Assembly (NCBI RefSeq): GCF_025460765.1
Contig: NZ_JAMWEG010000003.1
Coordinates: 604,962 to 668,961 of the forward strand
DNA: 64,000 nucleotides
Reading direction: 5' to 3'
Origin: Micromonospora sp. MA102
Lineage (GTDB): Bacteria; Actinomycetota; Actinomycetes; Mycobacteriales; Micromonosporaceae
In this document: one piece after another, positions 1 to 12,454 of the stretch
Numbering within the stretch: the stretch's first letter is position 1
Layout: every line of letters starts with the position of its first letter
Notes under the pieces: generated by a model
The model's database searches: none
Seen by the model: only the letters and a program-made list of their open reading frames with translations
What the model was told of the DNA's origin: nothing
Position numbers and translations under genes: made by a program

Positions 1-210
1 GCGCTCCGGGTCGCGCGAGGTGGCCGCAGCCTCGTCGAGGTGGCCCTGGCTGCCGGCATCTCGCCGGAGACGCTGCGCAAGATCGAGGTGGGTCGCCTTC
101 CGGCACCCGCGTTCGGCACCGTGGTCTGCCTCAGCGAGGTCCTCGACATCGCGCTCAGCGACCTGGCCGAGGTGTGGCTGGCCGACCTGCGCGTCCGCGA
201 AGCGTCCTGA
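1..210 (+). CDS. Helix-turn-helix (XRE-type) regulator, C-terminal part
   Basis: The window opens inside a gene; frame 1 is open from base 1 to a TGA at 208-210, giving the last 69 residues. The visible protein contains a helix-turn-helix pattern of the Cro/C1-XRE type, with SLVEVALAAGISPETLRKIE near its start, followed by a helical tail rich in Leu and Ala. It should bind DNA as a dimer. The start and any N-terminal region lie outside the window, so target and effector cannot be judged. It converges with the methyltransferase gene ending at 229, leaving only 18 bases between the stop codons. Confidence 0.7.
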   Translation, partial: ALRVARGGRSLVEVALAAGISPETLRKIEVGRLPAPAFGTVVCLSEVLDIALSDLAEVWLADLRVREAS

Positions 211-228
211 CCCCGCAGCGAGTTCCGC

Positions 229-1428
229 TCAGCCGAGCGCCGGGCGGCAGAGCAGCACGGTCGGCGCGCCGGCCACCCGGGTCAGCACCAGGCTCGCCGC
301 CGCGTCGCCGGCCAGCTTCAGATCCCGGCGCAGCTTCTCCGGCTCCAGCGCGGAGCCGCGCTTGAGGATCTCCACCCGGCCGACCCGGCGCTCCCGGAGC
401 AGGGCGCGCAGCCGCTTCAGCGAGAACGGCAGGACGTCGGTGACCTCCAGGCAGCGGGCGAACGGCGTCGGCCGGGCCTCGTCGCCGTACAGGTAGGCGA
501 TGCTCGGGTCGGCCAGCGTCGCGTCGAGGTCGCCGGCCAGCTCGGCGACCAGGTGCGCGCGCACCACCGCCGGGTCCGGGTCGTAGAGGAAGCGGCGGGG
601 CCTGTCCACCGGCGCCTCGGCGTCGCCGCTGCCGGTGAGCTGGTGGGCGTCGAGGTGTCCCGGCCTCTCCCGGAGCACGGTGGCGCGGCGGGGCACCCCG
701 GCCAGCGCGCCGCACCAGAGCGCCGCCTCGACCAGGTCGCCGTCGACGCTCACCCATTCCGCCTCGGCGCCCGCCGGGATCAGCGCGTGGTCCAACCCCG
801 GGGCCACCTTCACCACCGTGCGCGGGACCCGCTCGGCCAGGCCCGTGACGAAGTCCCAGGGCGGCGAGTAGGCGTTCGGGTCGAAGATCCGCCGGCCGGT
901 GCCGGCCTTCCGGCGGGCCGGGTCGCAGAAGACCCCGTCGACCCGGCTCACGTCGAACGCGGTGGCGTCCCCACACTCCACGGTGAACCGGTCGGCCAGC
1001 CCGGCCGCCTCGGCGTTCGCGGCGGCCATCGCGGCGGTCACCGGGTCGGCCTCCACGCCGTACACTCGGATGCCGGCGCGGGCCGCGGCGAGTGCGTCCG
1101 CGCCGAGGCCGCACCCCAGGTCGGCAAGCGTGGCCACGCCCGCGGTGCGCAGGCGTTCCGCCCGGCGCCGCGCCACGACACCCCGGGTGGCCTGCTCCAG
1201 GCCCGCGCGGGTGAGGAACATGCCGCGTGCCGCCGGGCCGAACTTGCCCACCGCGCGCCGGCGCAGCTCGGCCTGGGTCAGCGCCGCCGCCGCGAGCCCG
1301 GCCGGCACCCCGGCGGTGCGGAGCGCCGCCGCCGCCGTCAGCGGGTCGCCGCCGGCCACCCGCGCCGCCGCGTCGAGCGCGGCCGACCCCTCGGGGGTAC
1401 GCAGGGCGGCGAACTGTTCCAGGTCCAC
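229..1428 (-). CDS. Class I SAM-dependent methyltransferase with THUMP-like C-terminal domain
   Basis: A 399-residue protein is read from a GTG at 1428; the frame is open further upstream, but that region is poor coding sequence crossing the groES control region. Residues 103-109 carry the SAM-binding motif I (DLGCGLG), followed by an acidic residue after beta-2 (GVEADP) and a motif-IV-like FCDPARRK around residues 160-170. The C-terminal quarter resembles the THUMP-like domain of conserved actinobacterial proteins ([16 protein letters not shown]). RNA is the probable substrate class by family resemblance, but the target is unknown. It is divergent from groES, with the CIRCE promoter region between them. 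Confidence 0.75.
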   Translation of the reverse strand: MDLEQFAALRTPEGSAALDAAARVAGGDPLTAAAALRTAGVPAGLAAAALTQAELRRRAVGKFGPAARGMFLTRAGLEQATRGVVARRRAERLRTAGVATLADLGCGLGADALAAARAGIRVYGVEADPVTAAMAAANAEAAGLADRFTVECGDATAFDVSRVDGVFCDPARRKAGTGRRIFDPNAYSPPWDFVTGLAERVPRTVVKVAPGLDHALIPAGAEAEWVSVDGDLVEAALWCGALAGVPRRATVLRERPGHLDAHQLTGSGDAEAPVDRPRRFLYDPDPAVVRAHLVAELAGDLDATLADPSIAYLYGDEARPTPFARCLEVTDVLPFSLKRLRALLRERRVGRVEILKRGSALEPEKLRRDLKLAGDAAASLVLTRVAGAPTVLLCRPALG

Positions 1429-1532
1429 CCGGGCATTCTCCCGGCCAGGTCCGGACGGCCGACCCGGACCCCTGGCGCGCCCCGTCGTCGGCCCCGGTTC
1501 GCCCGGGGGCCGGCGACACGAGGCGCGGCTCG

Positions 1533-1559
1533 TTGGCACTCTCCTTGACGGAGTGCTAG
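1533..1559 (+). promoter_or_regulatory. CIRCE element 1 (HrcA operator)
   Basis: The arms TTGGCACTC (1533-1541) and GAGTGCTAG (1551-1559) flank nine bases, matching the CIRCE form TTAGCACTC-N9-GAGTGCTAA at 16 of 18 positions. It overlaps the -35 box of the groES promoter, so bound HrcA would block polymerase. The hrcA gene is not in this window. Confidence 0.9.
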
Positions 1560-1573
1560 CCGAGGAATAACCT
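1545..1573 (+). promoter_or_regulatory. groES-groEL promoter (-35/-10)
   Basis: TTGACG (1545-1550) and TAACCT (1568-1573) are separated by 17 bases, a good match to a principal-sigma promoter. The -35 hexamer lies inside CIRCE 1, and CIRCE 2 begins 4 bases after the -10 box and covers the expected transcription start. Confidence 0.85.
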
Positions 1574-1577
1574 GCGA

Positions 1578-1604
1578 TTAGCACTCTCACCCTGAGGGTG
1601 CCAA
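1578..1604 (+). promoter_or_regulatory. CIRCE element 2 (HrcA operator)
   Basis: The arms TTAGCACTC (1578-1586) and GGGTGCCAA (1596-1604) flank nine bases. The left arm is the exact consensus and the right arm has two changes. Two CIRCE copies bracketing one promoter is the usual arrangement at actinobacterial groES operons. Confidence 0.88.
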
Positions 1605-1740
1605 CGCCCGGGCCCTGGTGTCCGGGGGTTGAGCGCCAGGCGGACCGGCACCCGCGACGACGGCCCCGCCCGGTGGCATGTGGCAGATTGACGCTGGTCG
1701 GCGTGCCGACCGGCAACGACACCAAGTACCCCAGGAGGGT

Positions 1741-3769
<2,029 letters not shown>

Positions 3770-3790
3770 TCCCGAGCCGTACGGCCTGAC

Positions 3791-3826
3791 GTCAGGGCAC
3801 ACCGCCACCCGGCGGTGTGCCCTGAC
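3791..3826 (+). terminator. groESL terminator hairpin
   Basis: A perfect 16-bp inverted repeat (3791-3806 with 3811-3826) has a four-base ACCC loop. There is no clear U-tract, as is common in high-GC actinobacteria. Confidence 0.8.
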
Positions 3827-3893
3827 CCGTATCTGCTTACGGAATGCTGACGAGGTTGGCGGTCGGCCGCTCCGACCGACGACACTGGTCGCC

Positions 3894-5555
3894 GTGAGCA
3901 ACATGTCGCGCGGTCAGGCCGCGCTGGCCGGGGTCACCGCCGCGGCCGTCGCGATCGGCGTGGCCGAACCTGTGGCCGTCCTCACCGGCCCCCGGTCCGC
4001 CCCGATCATCGCGGTCGGCGGGCTGGTCGTCGACGTGGTGCCGGAGCCGCTCAAGCAGTTCGCCATCGCGGTCTTCGGCCGGTACGACAAGATCGCTCTT
4101 CTGGTCGGCACGGCGGTGCTGCTGGCCGCGATCGCGGCGCTGATCGGCGTACTGGCGGCCCGGCGGCTCCGGATCGGCCTGGCCGGCATCGCGGCGTTCG
4201 CCGCCCTCGGGGTGGCCGCCGCGCTGACCCGGGCCGGCGCGGACGCCTTCGACGCGCTGCCCTCCCTGGTCGGCGGACTGCTGGGGGCGGTGACGCTCTG
4301 GGCCTTCGTGGCAGGTCCGCTGGGAGCGGGCGCCGGGCCACGGACGGCGCCGGCCACGCCGGAGCCAGGGCCGGCCGGAGCCACGCCGTCCACGTTCATG
4401 CCGTCCGCGCCCACCCCGCCGCCGGCCGTGGCCGCGCTCGCGCGGGACGAGACTCCGGCCGGGTGGGAACCGCTCGACGGCGGCGACCACGAGTCGCGCC
4501 GCCGGTTCCTGCGCGGCGTCGGACTGCTGGCCGGCACGGCGGCGGTCGCCGGGCTCGGCGGGCACTGGCTGGCCGGGCGGCGGGGCGTCTCGGCGGCCCG
4601 CGAGGCGGTGCGGCTGCCCGCCCCGGCGGCGCCCGCCCCGCCGGTGCCGGCCGGCGCCGAGCTGTCGGTGAGCCGGCTCGCCCCCTTCGTCACCCCGAAC
4701 CGGGAGTTCTACCGGATCGACACCGCCCTGGTGGTGCCGCAGGTCGACCCGGCCACCTGGCGGCTGCGCATCCACGGCCGGGTGCGGAAACCGATCGAGC
4801 TGAGTTTCGACGACCTGCTCGCCCGCCCGATGGTCGAGCGCTTCGTCACCCTGGCCTGCGTCTCCAACGAGGTGGGCGGCGACCTCATCGGCAACGCCCG
4901 CTGGCTGGGCGTGCCGATCAAGGAGCTGCTGGACGAGGTCGAGCCGGAGGAGGGGGCGGACCAGGTGGTCGGCCGCTCGGTCGACGGCTGGACCTGCGGC
5001 ACCCCCACGGCGGTCCTGCGGGACGGGCGGGACGCGCTGCTCGCGGTCGGGATGAACGGCGAGCCGTTGCCGGTCGAGCACGGCTTCCCGGTGCGGATGG
5101 TGGTGCCCGGCCTCTACGGGTACGTCTCGGCCTGCAAGTGGGTGACCGAGCTGGAGCTGACCAGCTTCGCGGACTTCGACGCGTACTGGGTGCCGCGTGG
5201 GTGGTCGGCGCAGGGGCCGATCAGGACGCAGTCCCGGATCGACACGCCGCGCCCGCGCAACCGGCTCACCGCCGGCCCCGTCACGGTGGCCGGCGTGGCC
5301 TGGGCGCAGCACCGGGGCATCCGTACGGTCGAGGTACGCGTCGACGGCGGTCCCTGGCAGGAGGCGACCTTGGCCCCGACGGTCTCGGTGGACACCTGGG
5401 TGCAGTGGTCGTGGCGCTGGGACGCCACCCCGGGGGACCACACCCTCCAGGTCCGCGCCACGGACTCCACCGGGGAGACGCAGCCCGAGCAGCGGCGCCC
5501 GGTCGCGCTCGACGGCGCCACCGGCTGGCACACCGTGAAGGTCACCGTCGGCTGA
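3894..5555 (+). CDS. Membrane-anchored molybdopterin-dependent oxidoreductase (sulfite-oxidase family)
   Basis: A 553-residue protein starts at GTG 3894 (an ATG at 3903 is an alternative). Residues 1-150 hold several hydrophobic segments, followed by an Ala/Pro-rich linker and a second hydrophobic stretch near residues 205-225 preceded by RRRFLRG, which resembles a Tat/membrane anchor. The molybdopterin domain follows (about 260-430) with Cys322 in TLACVSNEVGG at the position of the molybdenum-ligating cysteine. The C-terminal 100 residues match the Mo-co dimerisation Ig-like domain. Probable role is extracytoplasmic oxidation or reduction of a small sulfur or nitrogen compound; the substrate is not inferable. 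It appears to be a single-gene unit. Confidence 0.82.
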   Translation: MSNMSRGQAALAGVTAAAVAIGVAEPVAVLTGPRSAPIIAVGGLVVDVVPEPLKQFAIAVFGRYDKIALLVGTAVLLAAIAALIGVLAARRLRIGLAGIAAFAALGVAAALTRAGADAFDALPSLVGGLLGAVTLWAFVAGPLGAGAGPRTAPATPEPGPAGATPSTFMPSAPTPPPAVAALARDETPAGWEPLDGGDHESRRRFLRGVGLLAGTAAVAGLGGHWLAGRRGVSAAREAVRLPAPAAPAPPVPAGAELSVSRLAPFVTPNREFYRIDTALVVPQVDPATWRLRIHGRVRKPIELSFDDLLARPMVERFVTLACVSNEVGGDLIGNARWLGVPIKELLDEVEPEEGADQVVGRSVDGWTCGTPTAVLRDGRDALLAVGMNGEPLPVEHGFPVRMVVPGLYGYVSACKWVTELELTSFADFDAYWVPRGWSAQGPIRTQSRIDTPRPRNRLTAGPVTVAGVAWAQHRGIRTVEVRVDGGPWQEATLAPTVSVDTWVQWSWRWDATPGDHTLQVRATDSTGETQPEQRRPVALDGATGWHTVKVTVG

Positions 5556-5601
5556 CCCGGACGCCATGCCGGCAATCCGGACATCATGGACTGATCCCCG
5601 C

Positions 5602-5607
5602 TAATCT
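5602..5607 (+). promoter_or_regulatory. -10 box of a leaderless promoter (ltrA gene)
   Basis: TAATCT ends six bases before the GTG at 5614 and no Shine-Dalgarno sequence is present, so transcription should begin at or next to the start codon. Confidence 0.55.
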
Positions 5608-5613
5608 CGTTCG

Positions 5614-6783
5614 GTGGAGTCGGGGCAGGGGCGCAGGCGCTCACTGATCCACGGCTATGGCGCGGCCCGGCGGGCGAGCTGGCTGGAACTCTTCTTCGAC
5701 CTGGTCTTCGTGGTCGCGGTGTTCCGGCTCGGCCAGCTTCTGGTGAACGACCCGTCGGCGCGCGGAGTGCTGGTCTTCGCCGGTCTGCTCGGCGCGATCT
5801 GGTGGCTGTGGTTCAGCTACTCCTATTTCGCCGACCTCTTCGACGACGACCGCCCACCGAGCCGGCTGGTGCAGATGACCGCCATGCTGGGGGTGCTGGC
5901 GCTGTCCGCCTCCCTTCCCGGCGCGAGCGCCGCGGACGCGGACCGCTTCGCGGTCACCTACGGGCTGCTACTGGTGCTGCTCGCCGCCTCGTACGGCGTC
6001 GTGGGGTGGATCGACGTCGAGGCCCGGGACTTCTGCGGGTGGAACGCCGGCGGCTTCCTGGTGGCCGCCGCGCTCTGGTCCGGCTCGCTGCTGGCGCCCG
6101 CACCGGCTCGTTACGGGATCTGGGGCGTCGCGCTGGCCCTCAACGCCGCGATGTCCGGGCCTCTGGCGTACGCCCTCGCGAGCCGGGCGCCCACTCAGAA
6201 GTCACACATGCCGGAACGCTTCGGCCTGTTCACCATCGTCGTGCTCGGGGAGGCGGTCCTGGCGGTCGCGAACGGCATCGACGCCAGCGGCTGGCGACCG
6301 GTGTCGGTGGCGATCGGGGTCGCCGGGTTCGTCATCGCGTGCGGGGTGTGGTGGGTGTACTTCCTCGCCACCTACGACCGCGAGGCGGGCAACCGGGTGC
6401 TGCGCGCCGGACGGCAGGCGATCGTGCGCAGCTACCTCTACGCCTACGGGCACCTCGTGGTCTACGCGGCCATCGTGACCGCGGGGGTCGCCGTCGAACT
6501 GGCCGCGGAGGCGGCGGCCGGTCACGGCCCCGGAGCGGTGGTGGCCGGTCGGCTGCTGGGCGGCAGTCAGGTCGCGATGATGGCCGGTTGCGTCGTCATC
6601 TACCGCGGTATCAGCCTGTCGGTCAGCCGTCCGGTGGGGCTGGTGCAGGGCGGGCTGGCCCTGGTGGCGCTGGTGGTCGCGCTGGCGGGGCTGCCGCCGC
6701 TGGTGGCGGTCCTCCTCGGCGCGGCGGCCTGGGTGGTGCTGGCGGTCGTCGAGCAGTGGTCCGCGTCGGGCCGGCGGCGGTGA
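5614..6783 (+). CDS. Low temperature requirement protein A (LtrA) family membrane protein
   Basis: A 389-residue polytopic membrane protein with about ten hydrophobic helices. The LtrA signature SWLELFFDLVFVVAV is seen at residues 22-36. Family members are named from a Listeria cold-growth mutant but their biochemical activity is unknown. The start is GTG 5614, chosen because the LtrA signature begins within 22 residues and a -10 box lies exactly six bases upstream. It converges on the SDR gene with a shared hairpin at 6818-6861. Confidence 0.82.
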   Translation: MESGQGRRRSLIHGYGAARRASWLELFFDLVFVVAVFRLGQLLVNDPSARGVLVFAGLLGAIWWLWFSYSYFADLFDDDRPPSRLVQMTAMLGVLALSASLPGASAADADRFAVTYGLLLVLLAASYGVVGWIDVEARDFCGWNAGGFLVAAALWSGSLLAPAPARYGIWGVALALNAAMSGPLAYALASRAPTQKSHMPERFGLFTIVVLGEAVLAVANGIDASGWRPVSVAIGVAGFVIACGVWWVYFLATYDREAGNRVLRAGRQAIVRSYLYAYGHLVVYAAIVTAGVAVELAAEAAAGHGPGAVVAGRLLGGSQVAMMAGCVVIYRGISLSVSRPVGLVQGGLALVALVVALAGLPPLVAVLLGAAAWVVLAVVEQWSASGRRR

Positions 6784-6817
6784 CCGCCGGGTGGGGTGGT
6801 GCGCGTCGGGTGGACGG

Positions 6818-6861
6818 GCCGCGGCCCGCTCTCCCGCGAGTGCGGGGGAGCGGACCGCGGC
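6818..6861. terminator. Bidirectional terminator hairpin
   Basis: A 20-bp stem (6818-6837 with 6842-6861) carries two wobble-type mismatches and a GAGT loop. It lies between the convergent ltrA-family and SDR genes. Confidence 0.7.
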
Positions 6862-6878
6862 ACGGCGACCGGACGGGC

Positions 6879-7625
6879 TCAGACGGCGATACGGCCACCG
6901 TCGACCGGCAGGACCGCGCCGTGCACGAAGCTGGCCCGGTCGCCGGCCAGGAAGGCGACCGCCTCGGCGATCTCCTCGGCCGAGCCGGGACGCCCGGCGG
7001 GGGACATGGTCGCCAGCTGGTCGAGGTCCTCGCCCATGCCGGCGGTGCCCTCGGTCCGGGTCGGGCCGGGGCTGACCGCGTTCACCCGGACCCCCTGCGG
7101 TCCGTACTCCGCCGCCCAGGACTTGGTGAGCAGCACGAGGGCGGCCTTGCTCGCCCCGTACAGGCTCATCCCCGCCATGCCGAACTCGGCGACCATGGTC
7201 GTCAGGTTGATGACGGCCCCGTGGCCCCGCTTCGCCATCTCCGGCGCCAGTTCGGCGACCAGGAAGTACGGCACCTTCACGTTCAGCGCGAACACCGCGT
7301 CGAAGGTCTGCTCGGTCGTCTGCTCGGTGGGCCCGAACGGGTAGATGCCCGCGTTGTTGACGAGGATGTCGACCTGACCGGCCAGCTCCCGGGCCCGGGC
7401 GGCGAGTTCCCGGGCCGACGCCTCGTCACGCAGGTCGACCGCCACGAAGTCCGCCCGTCCGCCGCTCGCCCGGATTTCCCGGACCACCTGGTCGCCGCGC
7501 TCGGCGTCCCGACCGGAGATCACCACGTGCGCGCCGAGCCTGGCCAGCGCCCGGGCGGCCGCCCGGCCGATACCGCTGTTGCCGCCGGTCACCAGCGCCG
7601 ACCTGCCCTGCAGTTCCGTGCTCAT
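6879..7625 (-). CDS. SDR-family oxidoreductase
   Basis: A 248-residue classical short-chain dehydrogenase/reductase. The cofactor motif TGGNSGIG is at residues 13-20, NNAG at 90-93, and the catalytic Tyr156-Lys160 pair in YGASK. Arg39 after beta-2 (ISGRD) suggests NADP preference. The usual catalytic Ser about 13 residues before the Tyr is Thr here (INLTTMV, Thr143), a conservative change. It lies downstream of and in the same direction as the LysR gene (136-bp gap), so it may be the regulator's target. An AGGAG precedes the ATG. Substrate unknown. Confidence 0.85.
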   Translation of the reverse strand: MSTELQGRSALVTGGNSGIGRAAARALARLGAHVVISGRDAERGDQVVREIRASGGRADFVAVDLRDEASARELAARARELAGQVDILVNNAGIYPFGPTEQTTEQTFDAVFALNVKVPYFLVAELAPEMAKRGHGAVINLTTMVAEFGMAGMSLYGASKAALVLLTKSWAAEYGPQGVRVNAVSPGPTRTEGTAGMGEDLDQLATMSPAGRPGSAEEIAEAVAFLAGDRASFVHGAVLPVDGGRIAV

Positions 7626-7761
7626 GCTTCACCCACTCCTGTTCCGCAACTCTGCGGCTCTGGTCGGGCCTGTCCCGACCAGTGGGTGCAAGTCGGTGGG
7701 CGGCGGGGATTTTCCCCAGCGGCTGATCGAGGAACTTATGGCCGCCATAAGCGGCCGCGGG

Positions 7762-8661
7762 CTACTCCGGCCCGCGCAGCTCCAGGGCGGCGACCAGTTG
7801 GCCGAGGTCGCGGCGGTGGGAACTGGCCGGCCACACCGCCCAGGTGCGCCGGACCAGGGGATGCCCGACCAGCGGCGCCCAGGTGACCGAGTCCGGAAGC
7901 GGCTGTGGCCAGCGGGGCGGCGCGAGCGCGAAGGCCGTACCGGCGGCCACGGCGGCGAGCTTGACCTCGGCGATCAGTTCCTGTCCCTCCGGTGCGGCGG
8001 GCCCGAGATCCAGGCCGTGGCTGCGCAGGATCGCGGTGAGCTCGTCGTACCAGGCGGGGCTCCCGGAGCGGGGGAAGCCGATCCAGTCCAGTCCGGCGAG
8101 CGCGTCCAGCCGGATCCCGTCCGGCCCGGCGATCGCGGCGGCCTGAGCGGTGGCCAGCAGGACGCCCAGCCGTTCCTCGACGACCGGCACGGCGTCCAGG
8201 TCGGGGCCGATCGGGTGTTCCCGCACCAGCCCCACGTCGAGCTCGCCGGCGCGCAGCGCGGCGAACTGTGCCGCGGTGGACAGGTGGCGGACCTGGACGC
8301 GGGTGTCCGGACAGGCCACGGCCAGCTCGGCGAGCGGTCGGGTCAGCAGGTCGGCGGGGAGTTCCAGCGGGATACCGAGCCGGAGCGCGCCGCCGCCGGT
8401 CGCGCCGTGCCGGTTGACCGCGGCCACGGCCTGGTCGTACCGCGCGAGCACCGCCCGAGCCTCGGTCAGCAACGTCATGCCGGCCTCGGTGGCCCGCACG
8501 CCGGTGCTGCCGCGGACCAGCAGCGGCACCCCGAGCTGCCGCTCCAGCCCGTTCATGGTCTGGGTCAGCGCCGGCTGGCTCAGGTGCAGCCGGCGAGCGG
8601 CCGCCGACAGGCTGCCCTCCTCGACGACCATCACGAACGCCCGCATCTCCCGCAGTTCCAC
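7762..8661 (-). CDS. LysR-family transcriptional regulator
   Basis: A 299-residue regulator starting at GTG 8661; the frame stays open upstream but without coding character. The winged helix-turn-helix occupies residues 1-60 (LREMRAFVMVVEEGSLSAAA, then LHLSQPALTQ), and the rest is a periplasmic-binding-protein-like effector domain. LysR proteins usually autoregulate and control a nearby gene; the SDR gene directly downstream on the same strand is the obvious candidate. Confidence 0.87.
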   Translation of the reverse strand: MELREMRAFVMVVEEGSLSAAARRLHLSQPALTQTMNGLERQLGVPLLVRGSTGVRATEAGMTLLTEARAVLARYDQAVAAVNRHGATGGGALRLGIPLELPADLLTRPLAELAVACPDTRVQVRHLSTAAQFAALRAGELDVGLVREHPIGPDLDAVPVVEERLGVLLATAQAAAIAGPDGIRLDALAGLDWIGFPRSGSPAWYDELTAILRSHGLDLGPAAPEGQELIAEVKLAAVAAGTAFALAPPRWPQPLPDSVTWAPLVGHPLVRRTWAVWPASSHRRDLGQLVAALELRGPE

Positions 8662-8742
8662 CGGCCCATCCCACCACGCGCACCGGTGCCCTCGGCCGGG
8701 GAAGCCGGTCGTCGCGCGGTCTCGGCGGACCGGGTACGAACG

Positions 8743-8775
8743 CCGACGCCGCGCCCGGGGCGGGCGCGGCGTCGG
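8743..8775 (-). terminator. whiD terminator hairpin
   Basis: A perfect 15-bp stem (8743-8757 with 8761-8775) closes a GGG loop 20 bases past the whiD stop codon. Confidence 0.75.
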
Positions 8776-8794
8776 ATGGTCTCTGCGGATCCGG

Positions 8795-9178
8795 TCAGGC
8801 GACCTTGCGCTGGTCCGGGACGGCGGACTTGTGCGGCCGGCCGAGGCGGGCCTCCAGCCGGGCGACGTCCACCCGGGACTGCCGGCGGTCGGCCAGGTCC
8901 TCCCAGCCGAGGGCCAGCAGCCGCAGCCGCTCCGACTCGCTGAAGCCGCCCCACACGCCGTAGGGCTCGCGGACCGAGAGGGCGTGCGCGGCGCATTCGG
9001 CCCGGACCGGGCAGGCGCGGCAGACGGCCTTGGCGCCGGACTCGCGGCGCAGCCGCGACGAGCCGCGCTCGCCGTCCGGGTGGAAGAACTGCGCGCTGTC
9101 CCGCCCACGGCAGGCACCGAGCCGCTGCCAGTCCCAGAGGTCGACAATGGGTCCGGGCAGCCTGCGTACGTTCGACAT
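8795..9178 (-). CDS. whiD: WhiB-family regulator, WhiD/WhiB3 type
   Basis: A 127-residue Fe-S transcription factor. Four cluster-binding cysteines are seen at 23, 53, 56 and 62, followed by the WhiB turn GVWGG at 74-78. The N-terminal segment RLPGPIVDLWDWQ and the FFHPDGERG run are characteristic of Streptomyces WhiD and Mycobacterium WhiB3, which bind the principal sigma factor and respond to redox and development. The C-terminal tail (about 40 residues beyond GVWGG) is longer than in WhiB3. It is divergent from bldM, with which it shares a 256-bp regulatory region, the same neighbourhood as in Streptomyces. Confidence 0.9.
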   Translation of the reverse strand: MSNVRRLPGPIVDLWDWQRLGACRGRDSAQFFHPDGERGSSRLRRESGAKAVCRACPVRAECAAHALSVREPYGVWGGFSESERLRLLALGWEDLADRRQSRVDVARLEARLGRPHKSAVPDQRKVA

Positions 9179-9298
9179 CAGCACCCCTCCTCCCGCGCGG
9201 CACCGCGGAGAATCATCGTGGCCAGCTCCCACCGGTGCGGTGGTCCGCGCGGGACACCGTTTCCGGAGTGACCCCTCGGTACCCGGGCTTTCCCGCCC

Positions 9299-9312
9299 TC
9301 ACACATCTGTGA
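9299..9312. promoter_or_regulatory. Small inverted repeat in the whiD-bldM intergenic region
   Basis: TCACA (9299-9303) and TGTGA (9308-9312) are separated by four bases. It lies between two divergently transcribed developmental regulators, so it could be an operator, but the arms are short and the protein is unknown. Confidence 0.3.
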
Positions 9313-9434
9313 TCGAAAACCTCGGACACTTGGCGGCATATGCCCCATCTGCCGGAAAAGTTCGGATGATTGCCCGGAACCTCCTCCCGAGCACACCCCG
9401 TCGTGGTCTGCTCTGAGGCGGAGAGGAGACCACT

Positions 9435-10250
9435 GTGCGTAGCGTTCTTGTGTGCGTTCGGACACCACTCGCAGCCCAGCACCTGACCTCCGCGGCGGCG
9501 CGGCTCGGGCTGTCGGGCGTGCTCCGCACGGCCGTCTCCGACCCCGAGGTGATGCTGCGGCTCGCCGAGCGTCAGGTCGACGTGGTGCTGGCCGACACCG
9601 CCCTCACCCGGCCGGACAGCGCCGGCTTCGTCCGCCGGGTGCTGGCCCGCGCCCCGCAGGCCGCCGTGCTGCTGCTCGGCGCCGAGGAGTCGGAGGCCGC
9701 GGCGGCCACCATCAGCGCCGGGGCGCGGGGCCTCATCCAGAACGCCGACCACGACCTGACCAGCGCGGTAGCCAAGGCATTGCTGCTGCTCTCCGCGCCC
9801 GGGCGCACGAACCGGCACCGGGTCAGCGACCCGGCCCGGGACGCCGCGGCGGTCGGTGGGCCGGCCCGGTCGGCCGCGCCGGGGCGTACCCCCGCCGGGG
9901 CCGCGTGGCCGGCGGGATCGGCGGAGGGTCCCGGCGGGGGGCCCACGGTGGTCCCGGTGCAGCGCGGCGAGGACCCGGCCGACCCGGCGGCGGCCGAGGC
10001 GGAGGCCGCGCCGGCGGGCGGCCCGCAGCGGACGGCCCGCACCCCGCGCAGCGCGATCGGCCTCACGGAGCGTGAGCTTCAGGTGCTGCTCGGCATGGCC
10101 GAGGGCAAGAGCAACGCGGAGATCGGGCGGGAGCTGTTCGTCTCGGAGGACACCGTCAAGACGCACGCCCGCCGGCTGTTCCGCAAGCTCGGCGCGCGGG
10201 ACCGGGCGCACGCCGTGGCCGCCGGCTTCCGCGCCGGCCTGGTCGCCTGA
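9435..10250 (+). CDS. bldM: BldM-like atypical response regulator
   Basis: A 271-residue protein: an N-terminal receiver-like domain (about 1-120), an Ala/Pro/Gly-rich linker (about 125-205) and a LuxR/NarL helix-turn-helix (about 205-271). The DNA-binding region is very close to Streptomyces BldM (SNAEIGRELFVSEDTVKTH, then LFRKLGARDRAHAVAAGF), and the gene sits next to whiD as in Streptomyces. The receiver lacks the acidic pair (VLVCVRT where VLVCDDS is expected) and the conserved Lys, so phosphorylation is unlikely. The linker makes it about 70 residues longer than BldM. The start is GTG 9435 behind GGAGAGGAG. Expected to control development or sporulation genes, possibly as a heterodimer. 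Confidence 0.82.
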   Translation: MRSVLVCVRTPLAAQHLTSAAARLGLSGVLRTAVSDPEVMLRLAERQVDVVLADTALTRPDSAGFVRRVLARAPQAAVLLLGAEESEAAAATISAGARGLIQNADHDLTSAVAKALLLLSAPGRTNRHRVSDPARDAAAVGGPARSAAPGRTPAGAAWPAGSAEGPGGGPTVVPVQRGEDPADPAAAEAEAAPAGGPQRTARTPRSAIGLTERELQVLLGMAEGKSNAEIGRELFVSEDTVKTHARRLFRKLGARDRAHAVAAGFRAGLVA

Positions 10251-12425
<2,175 letters not shown>

Positions 12426-12454
12426 CCCACCACCCCCAACCACCTGGAGTCCCC

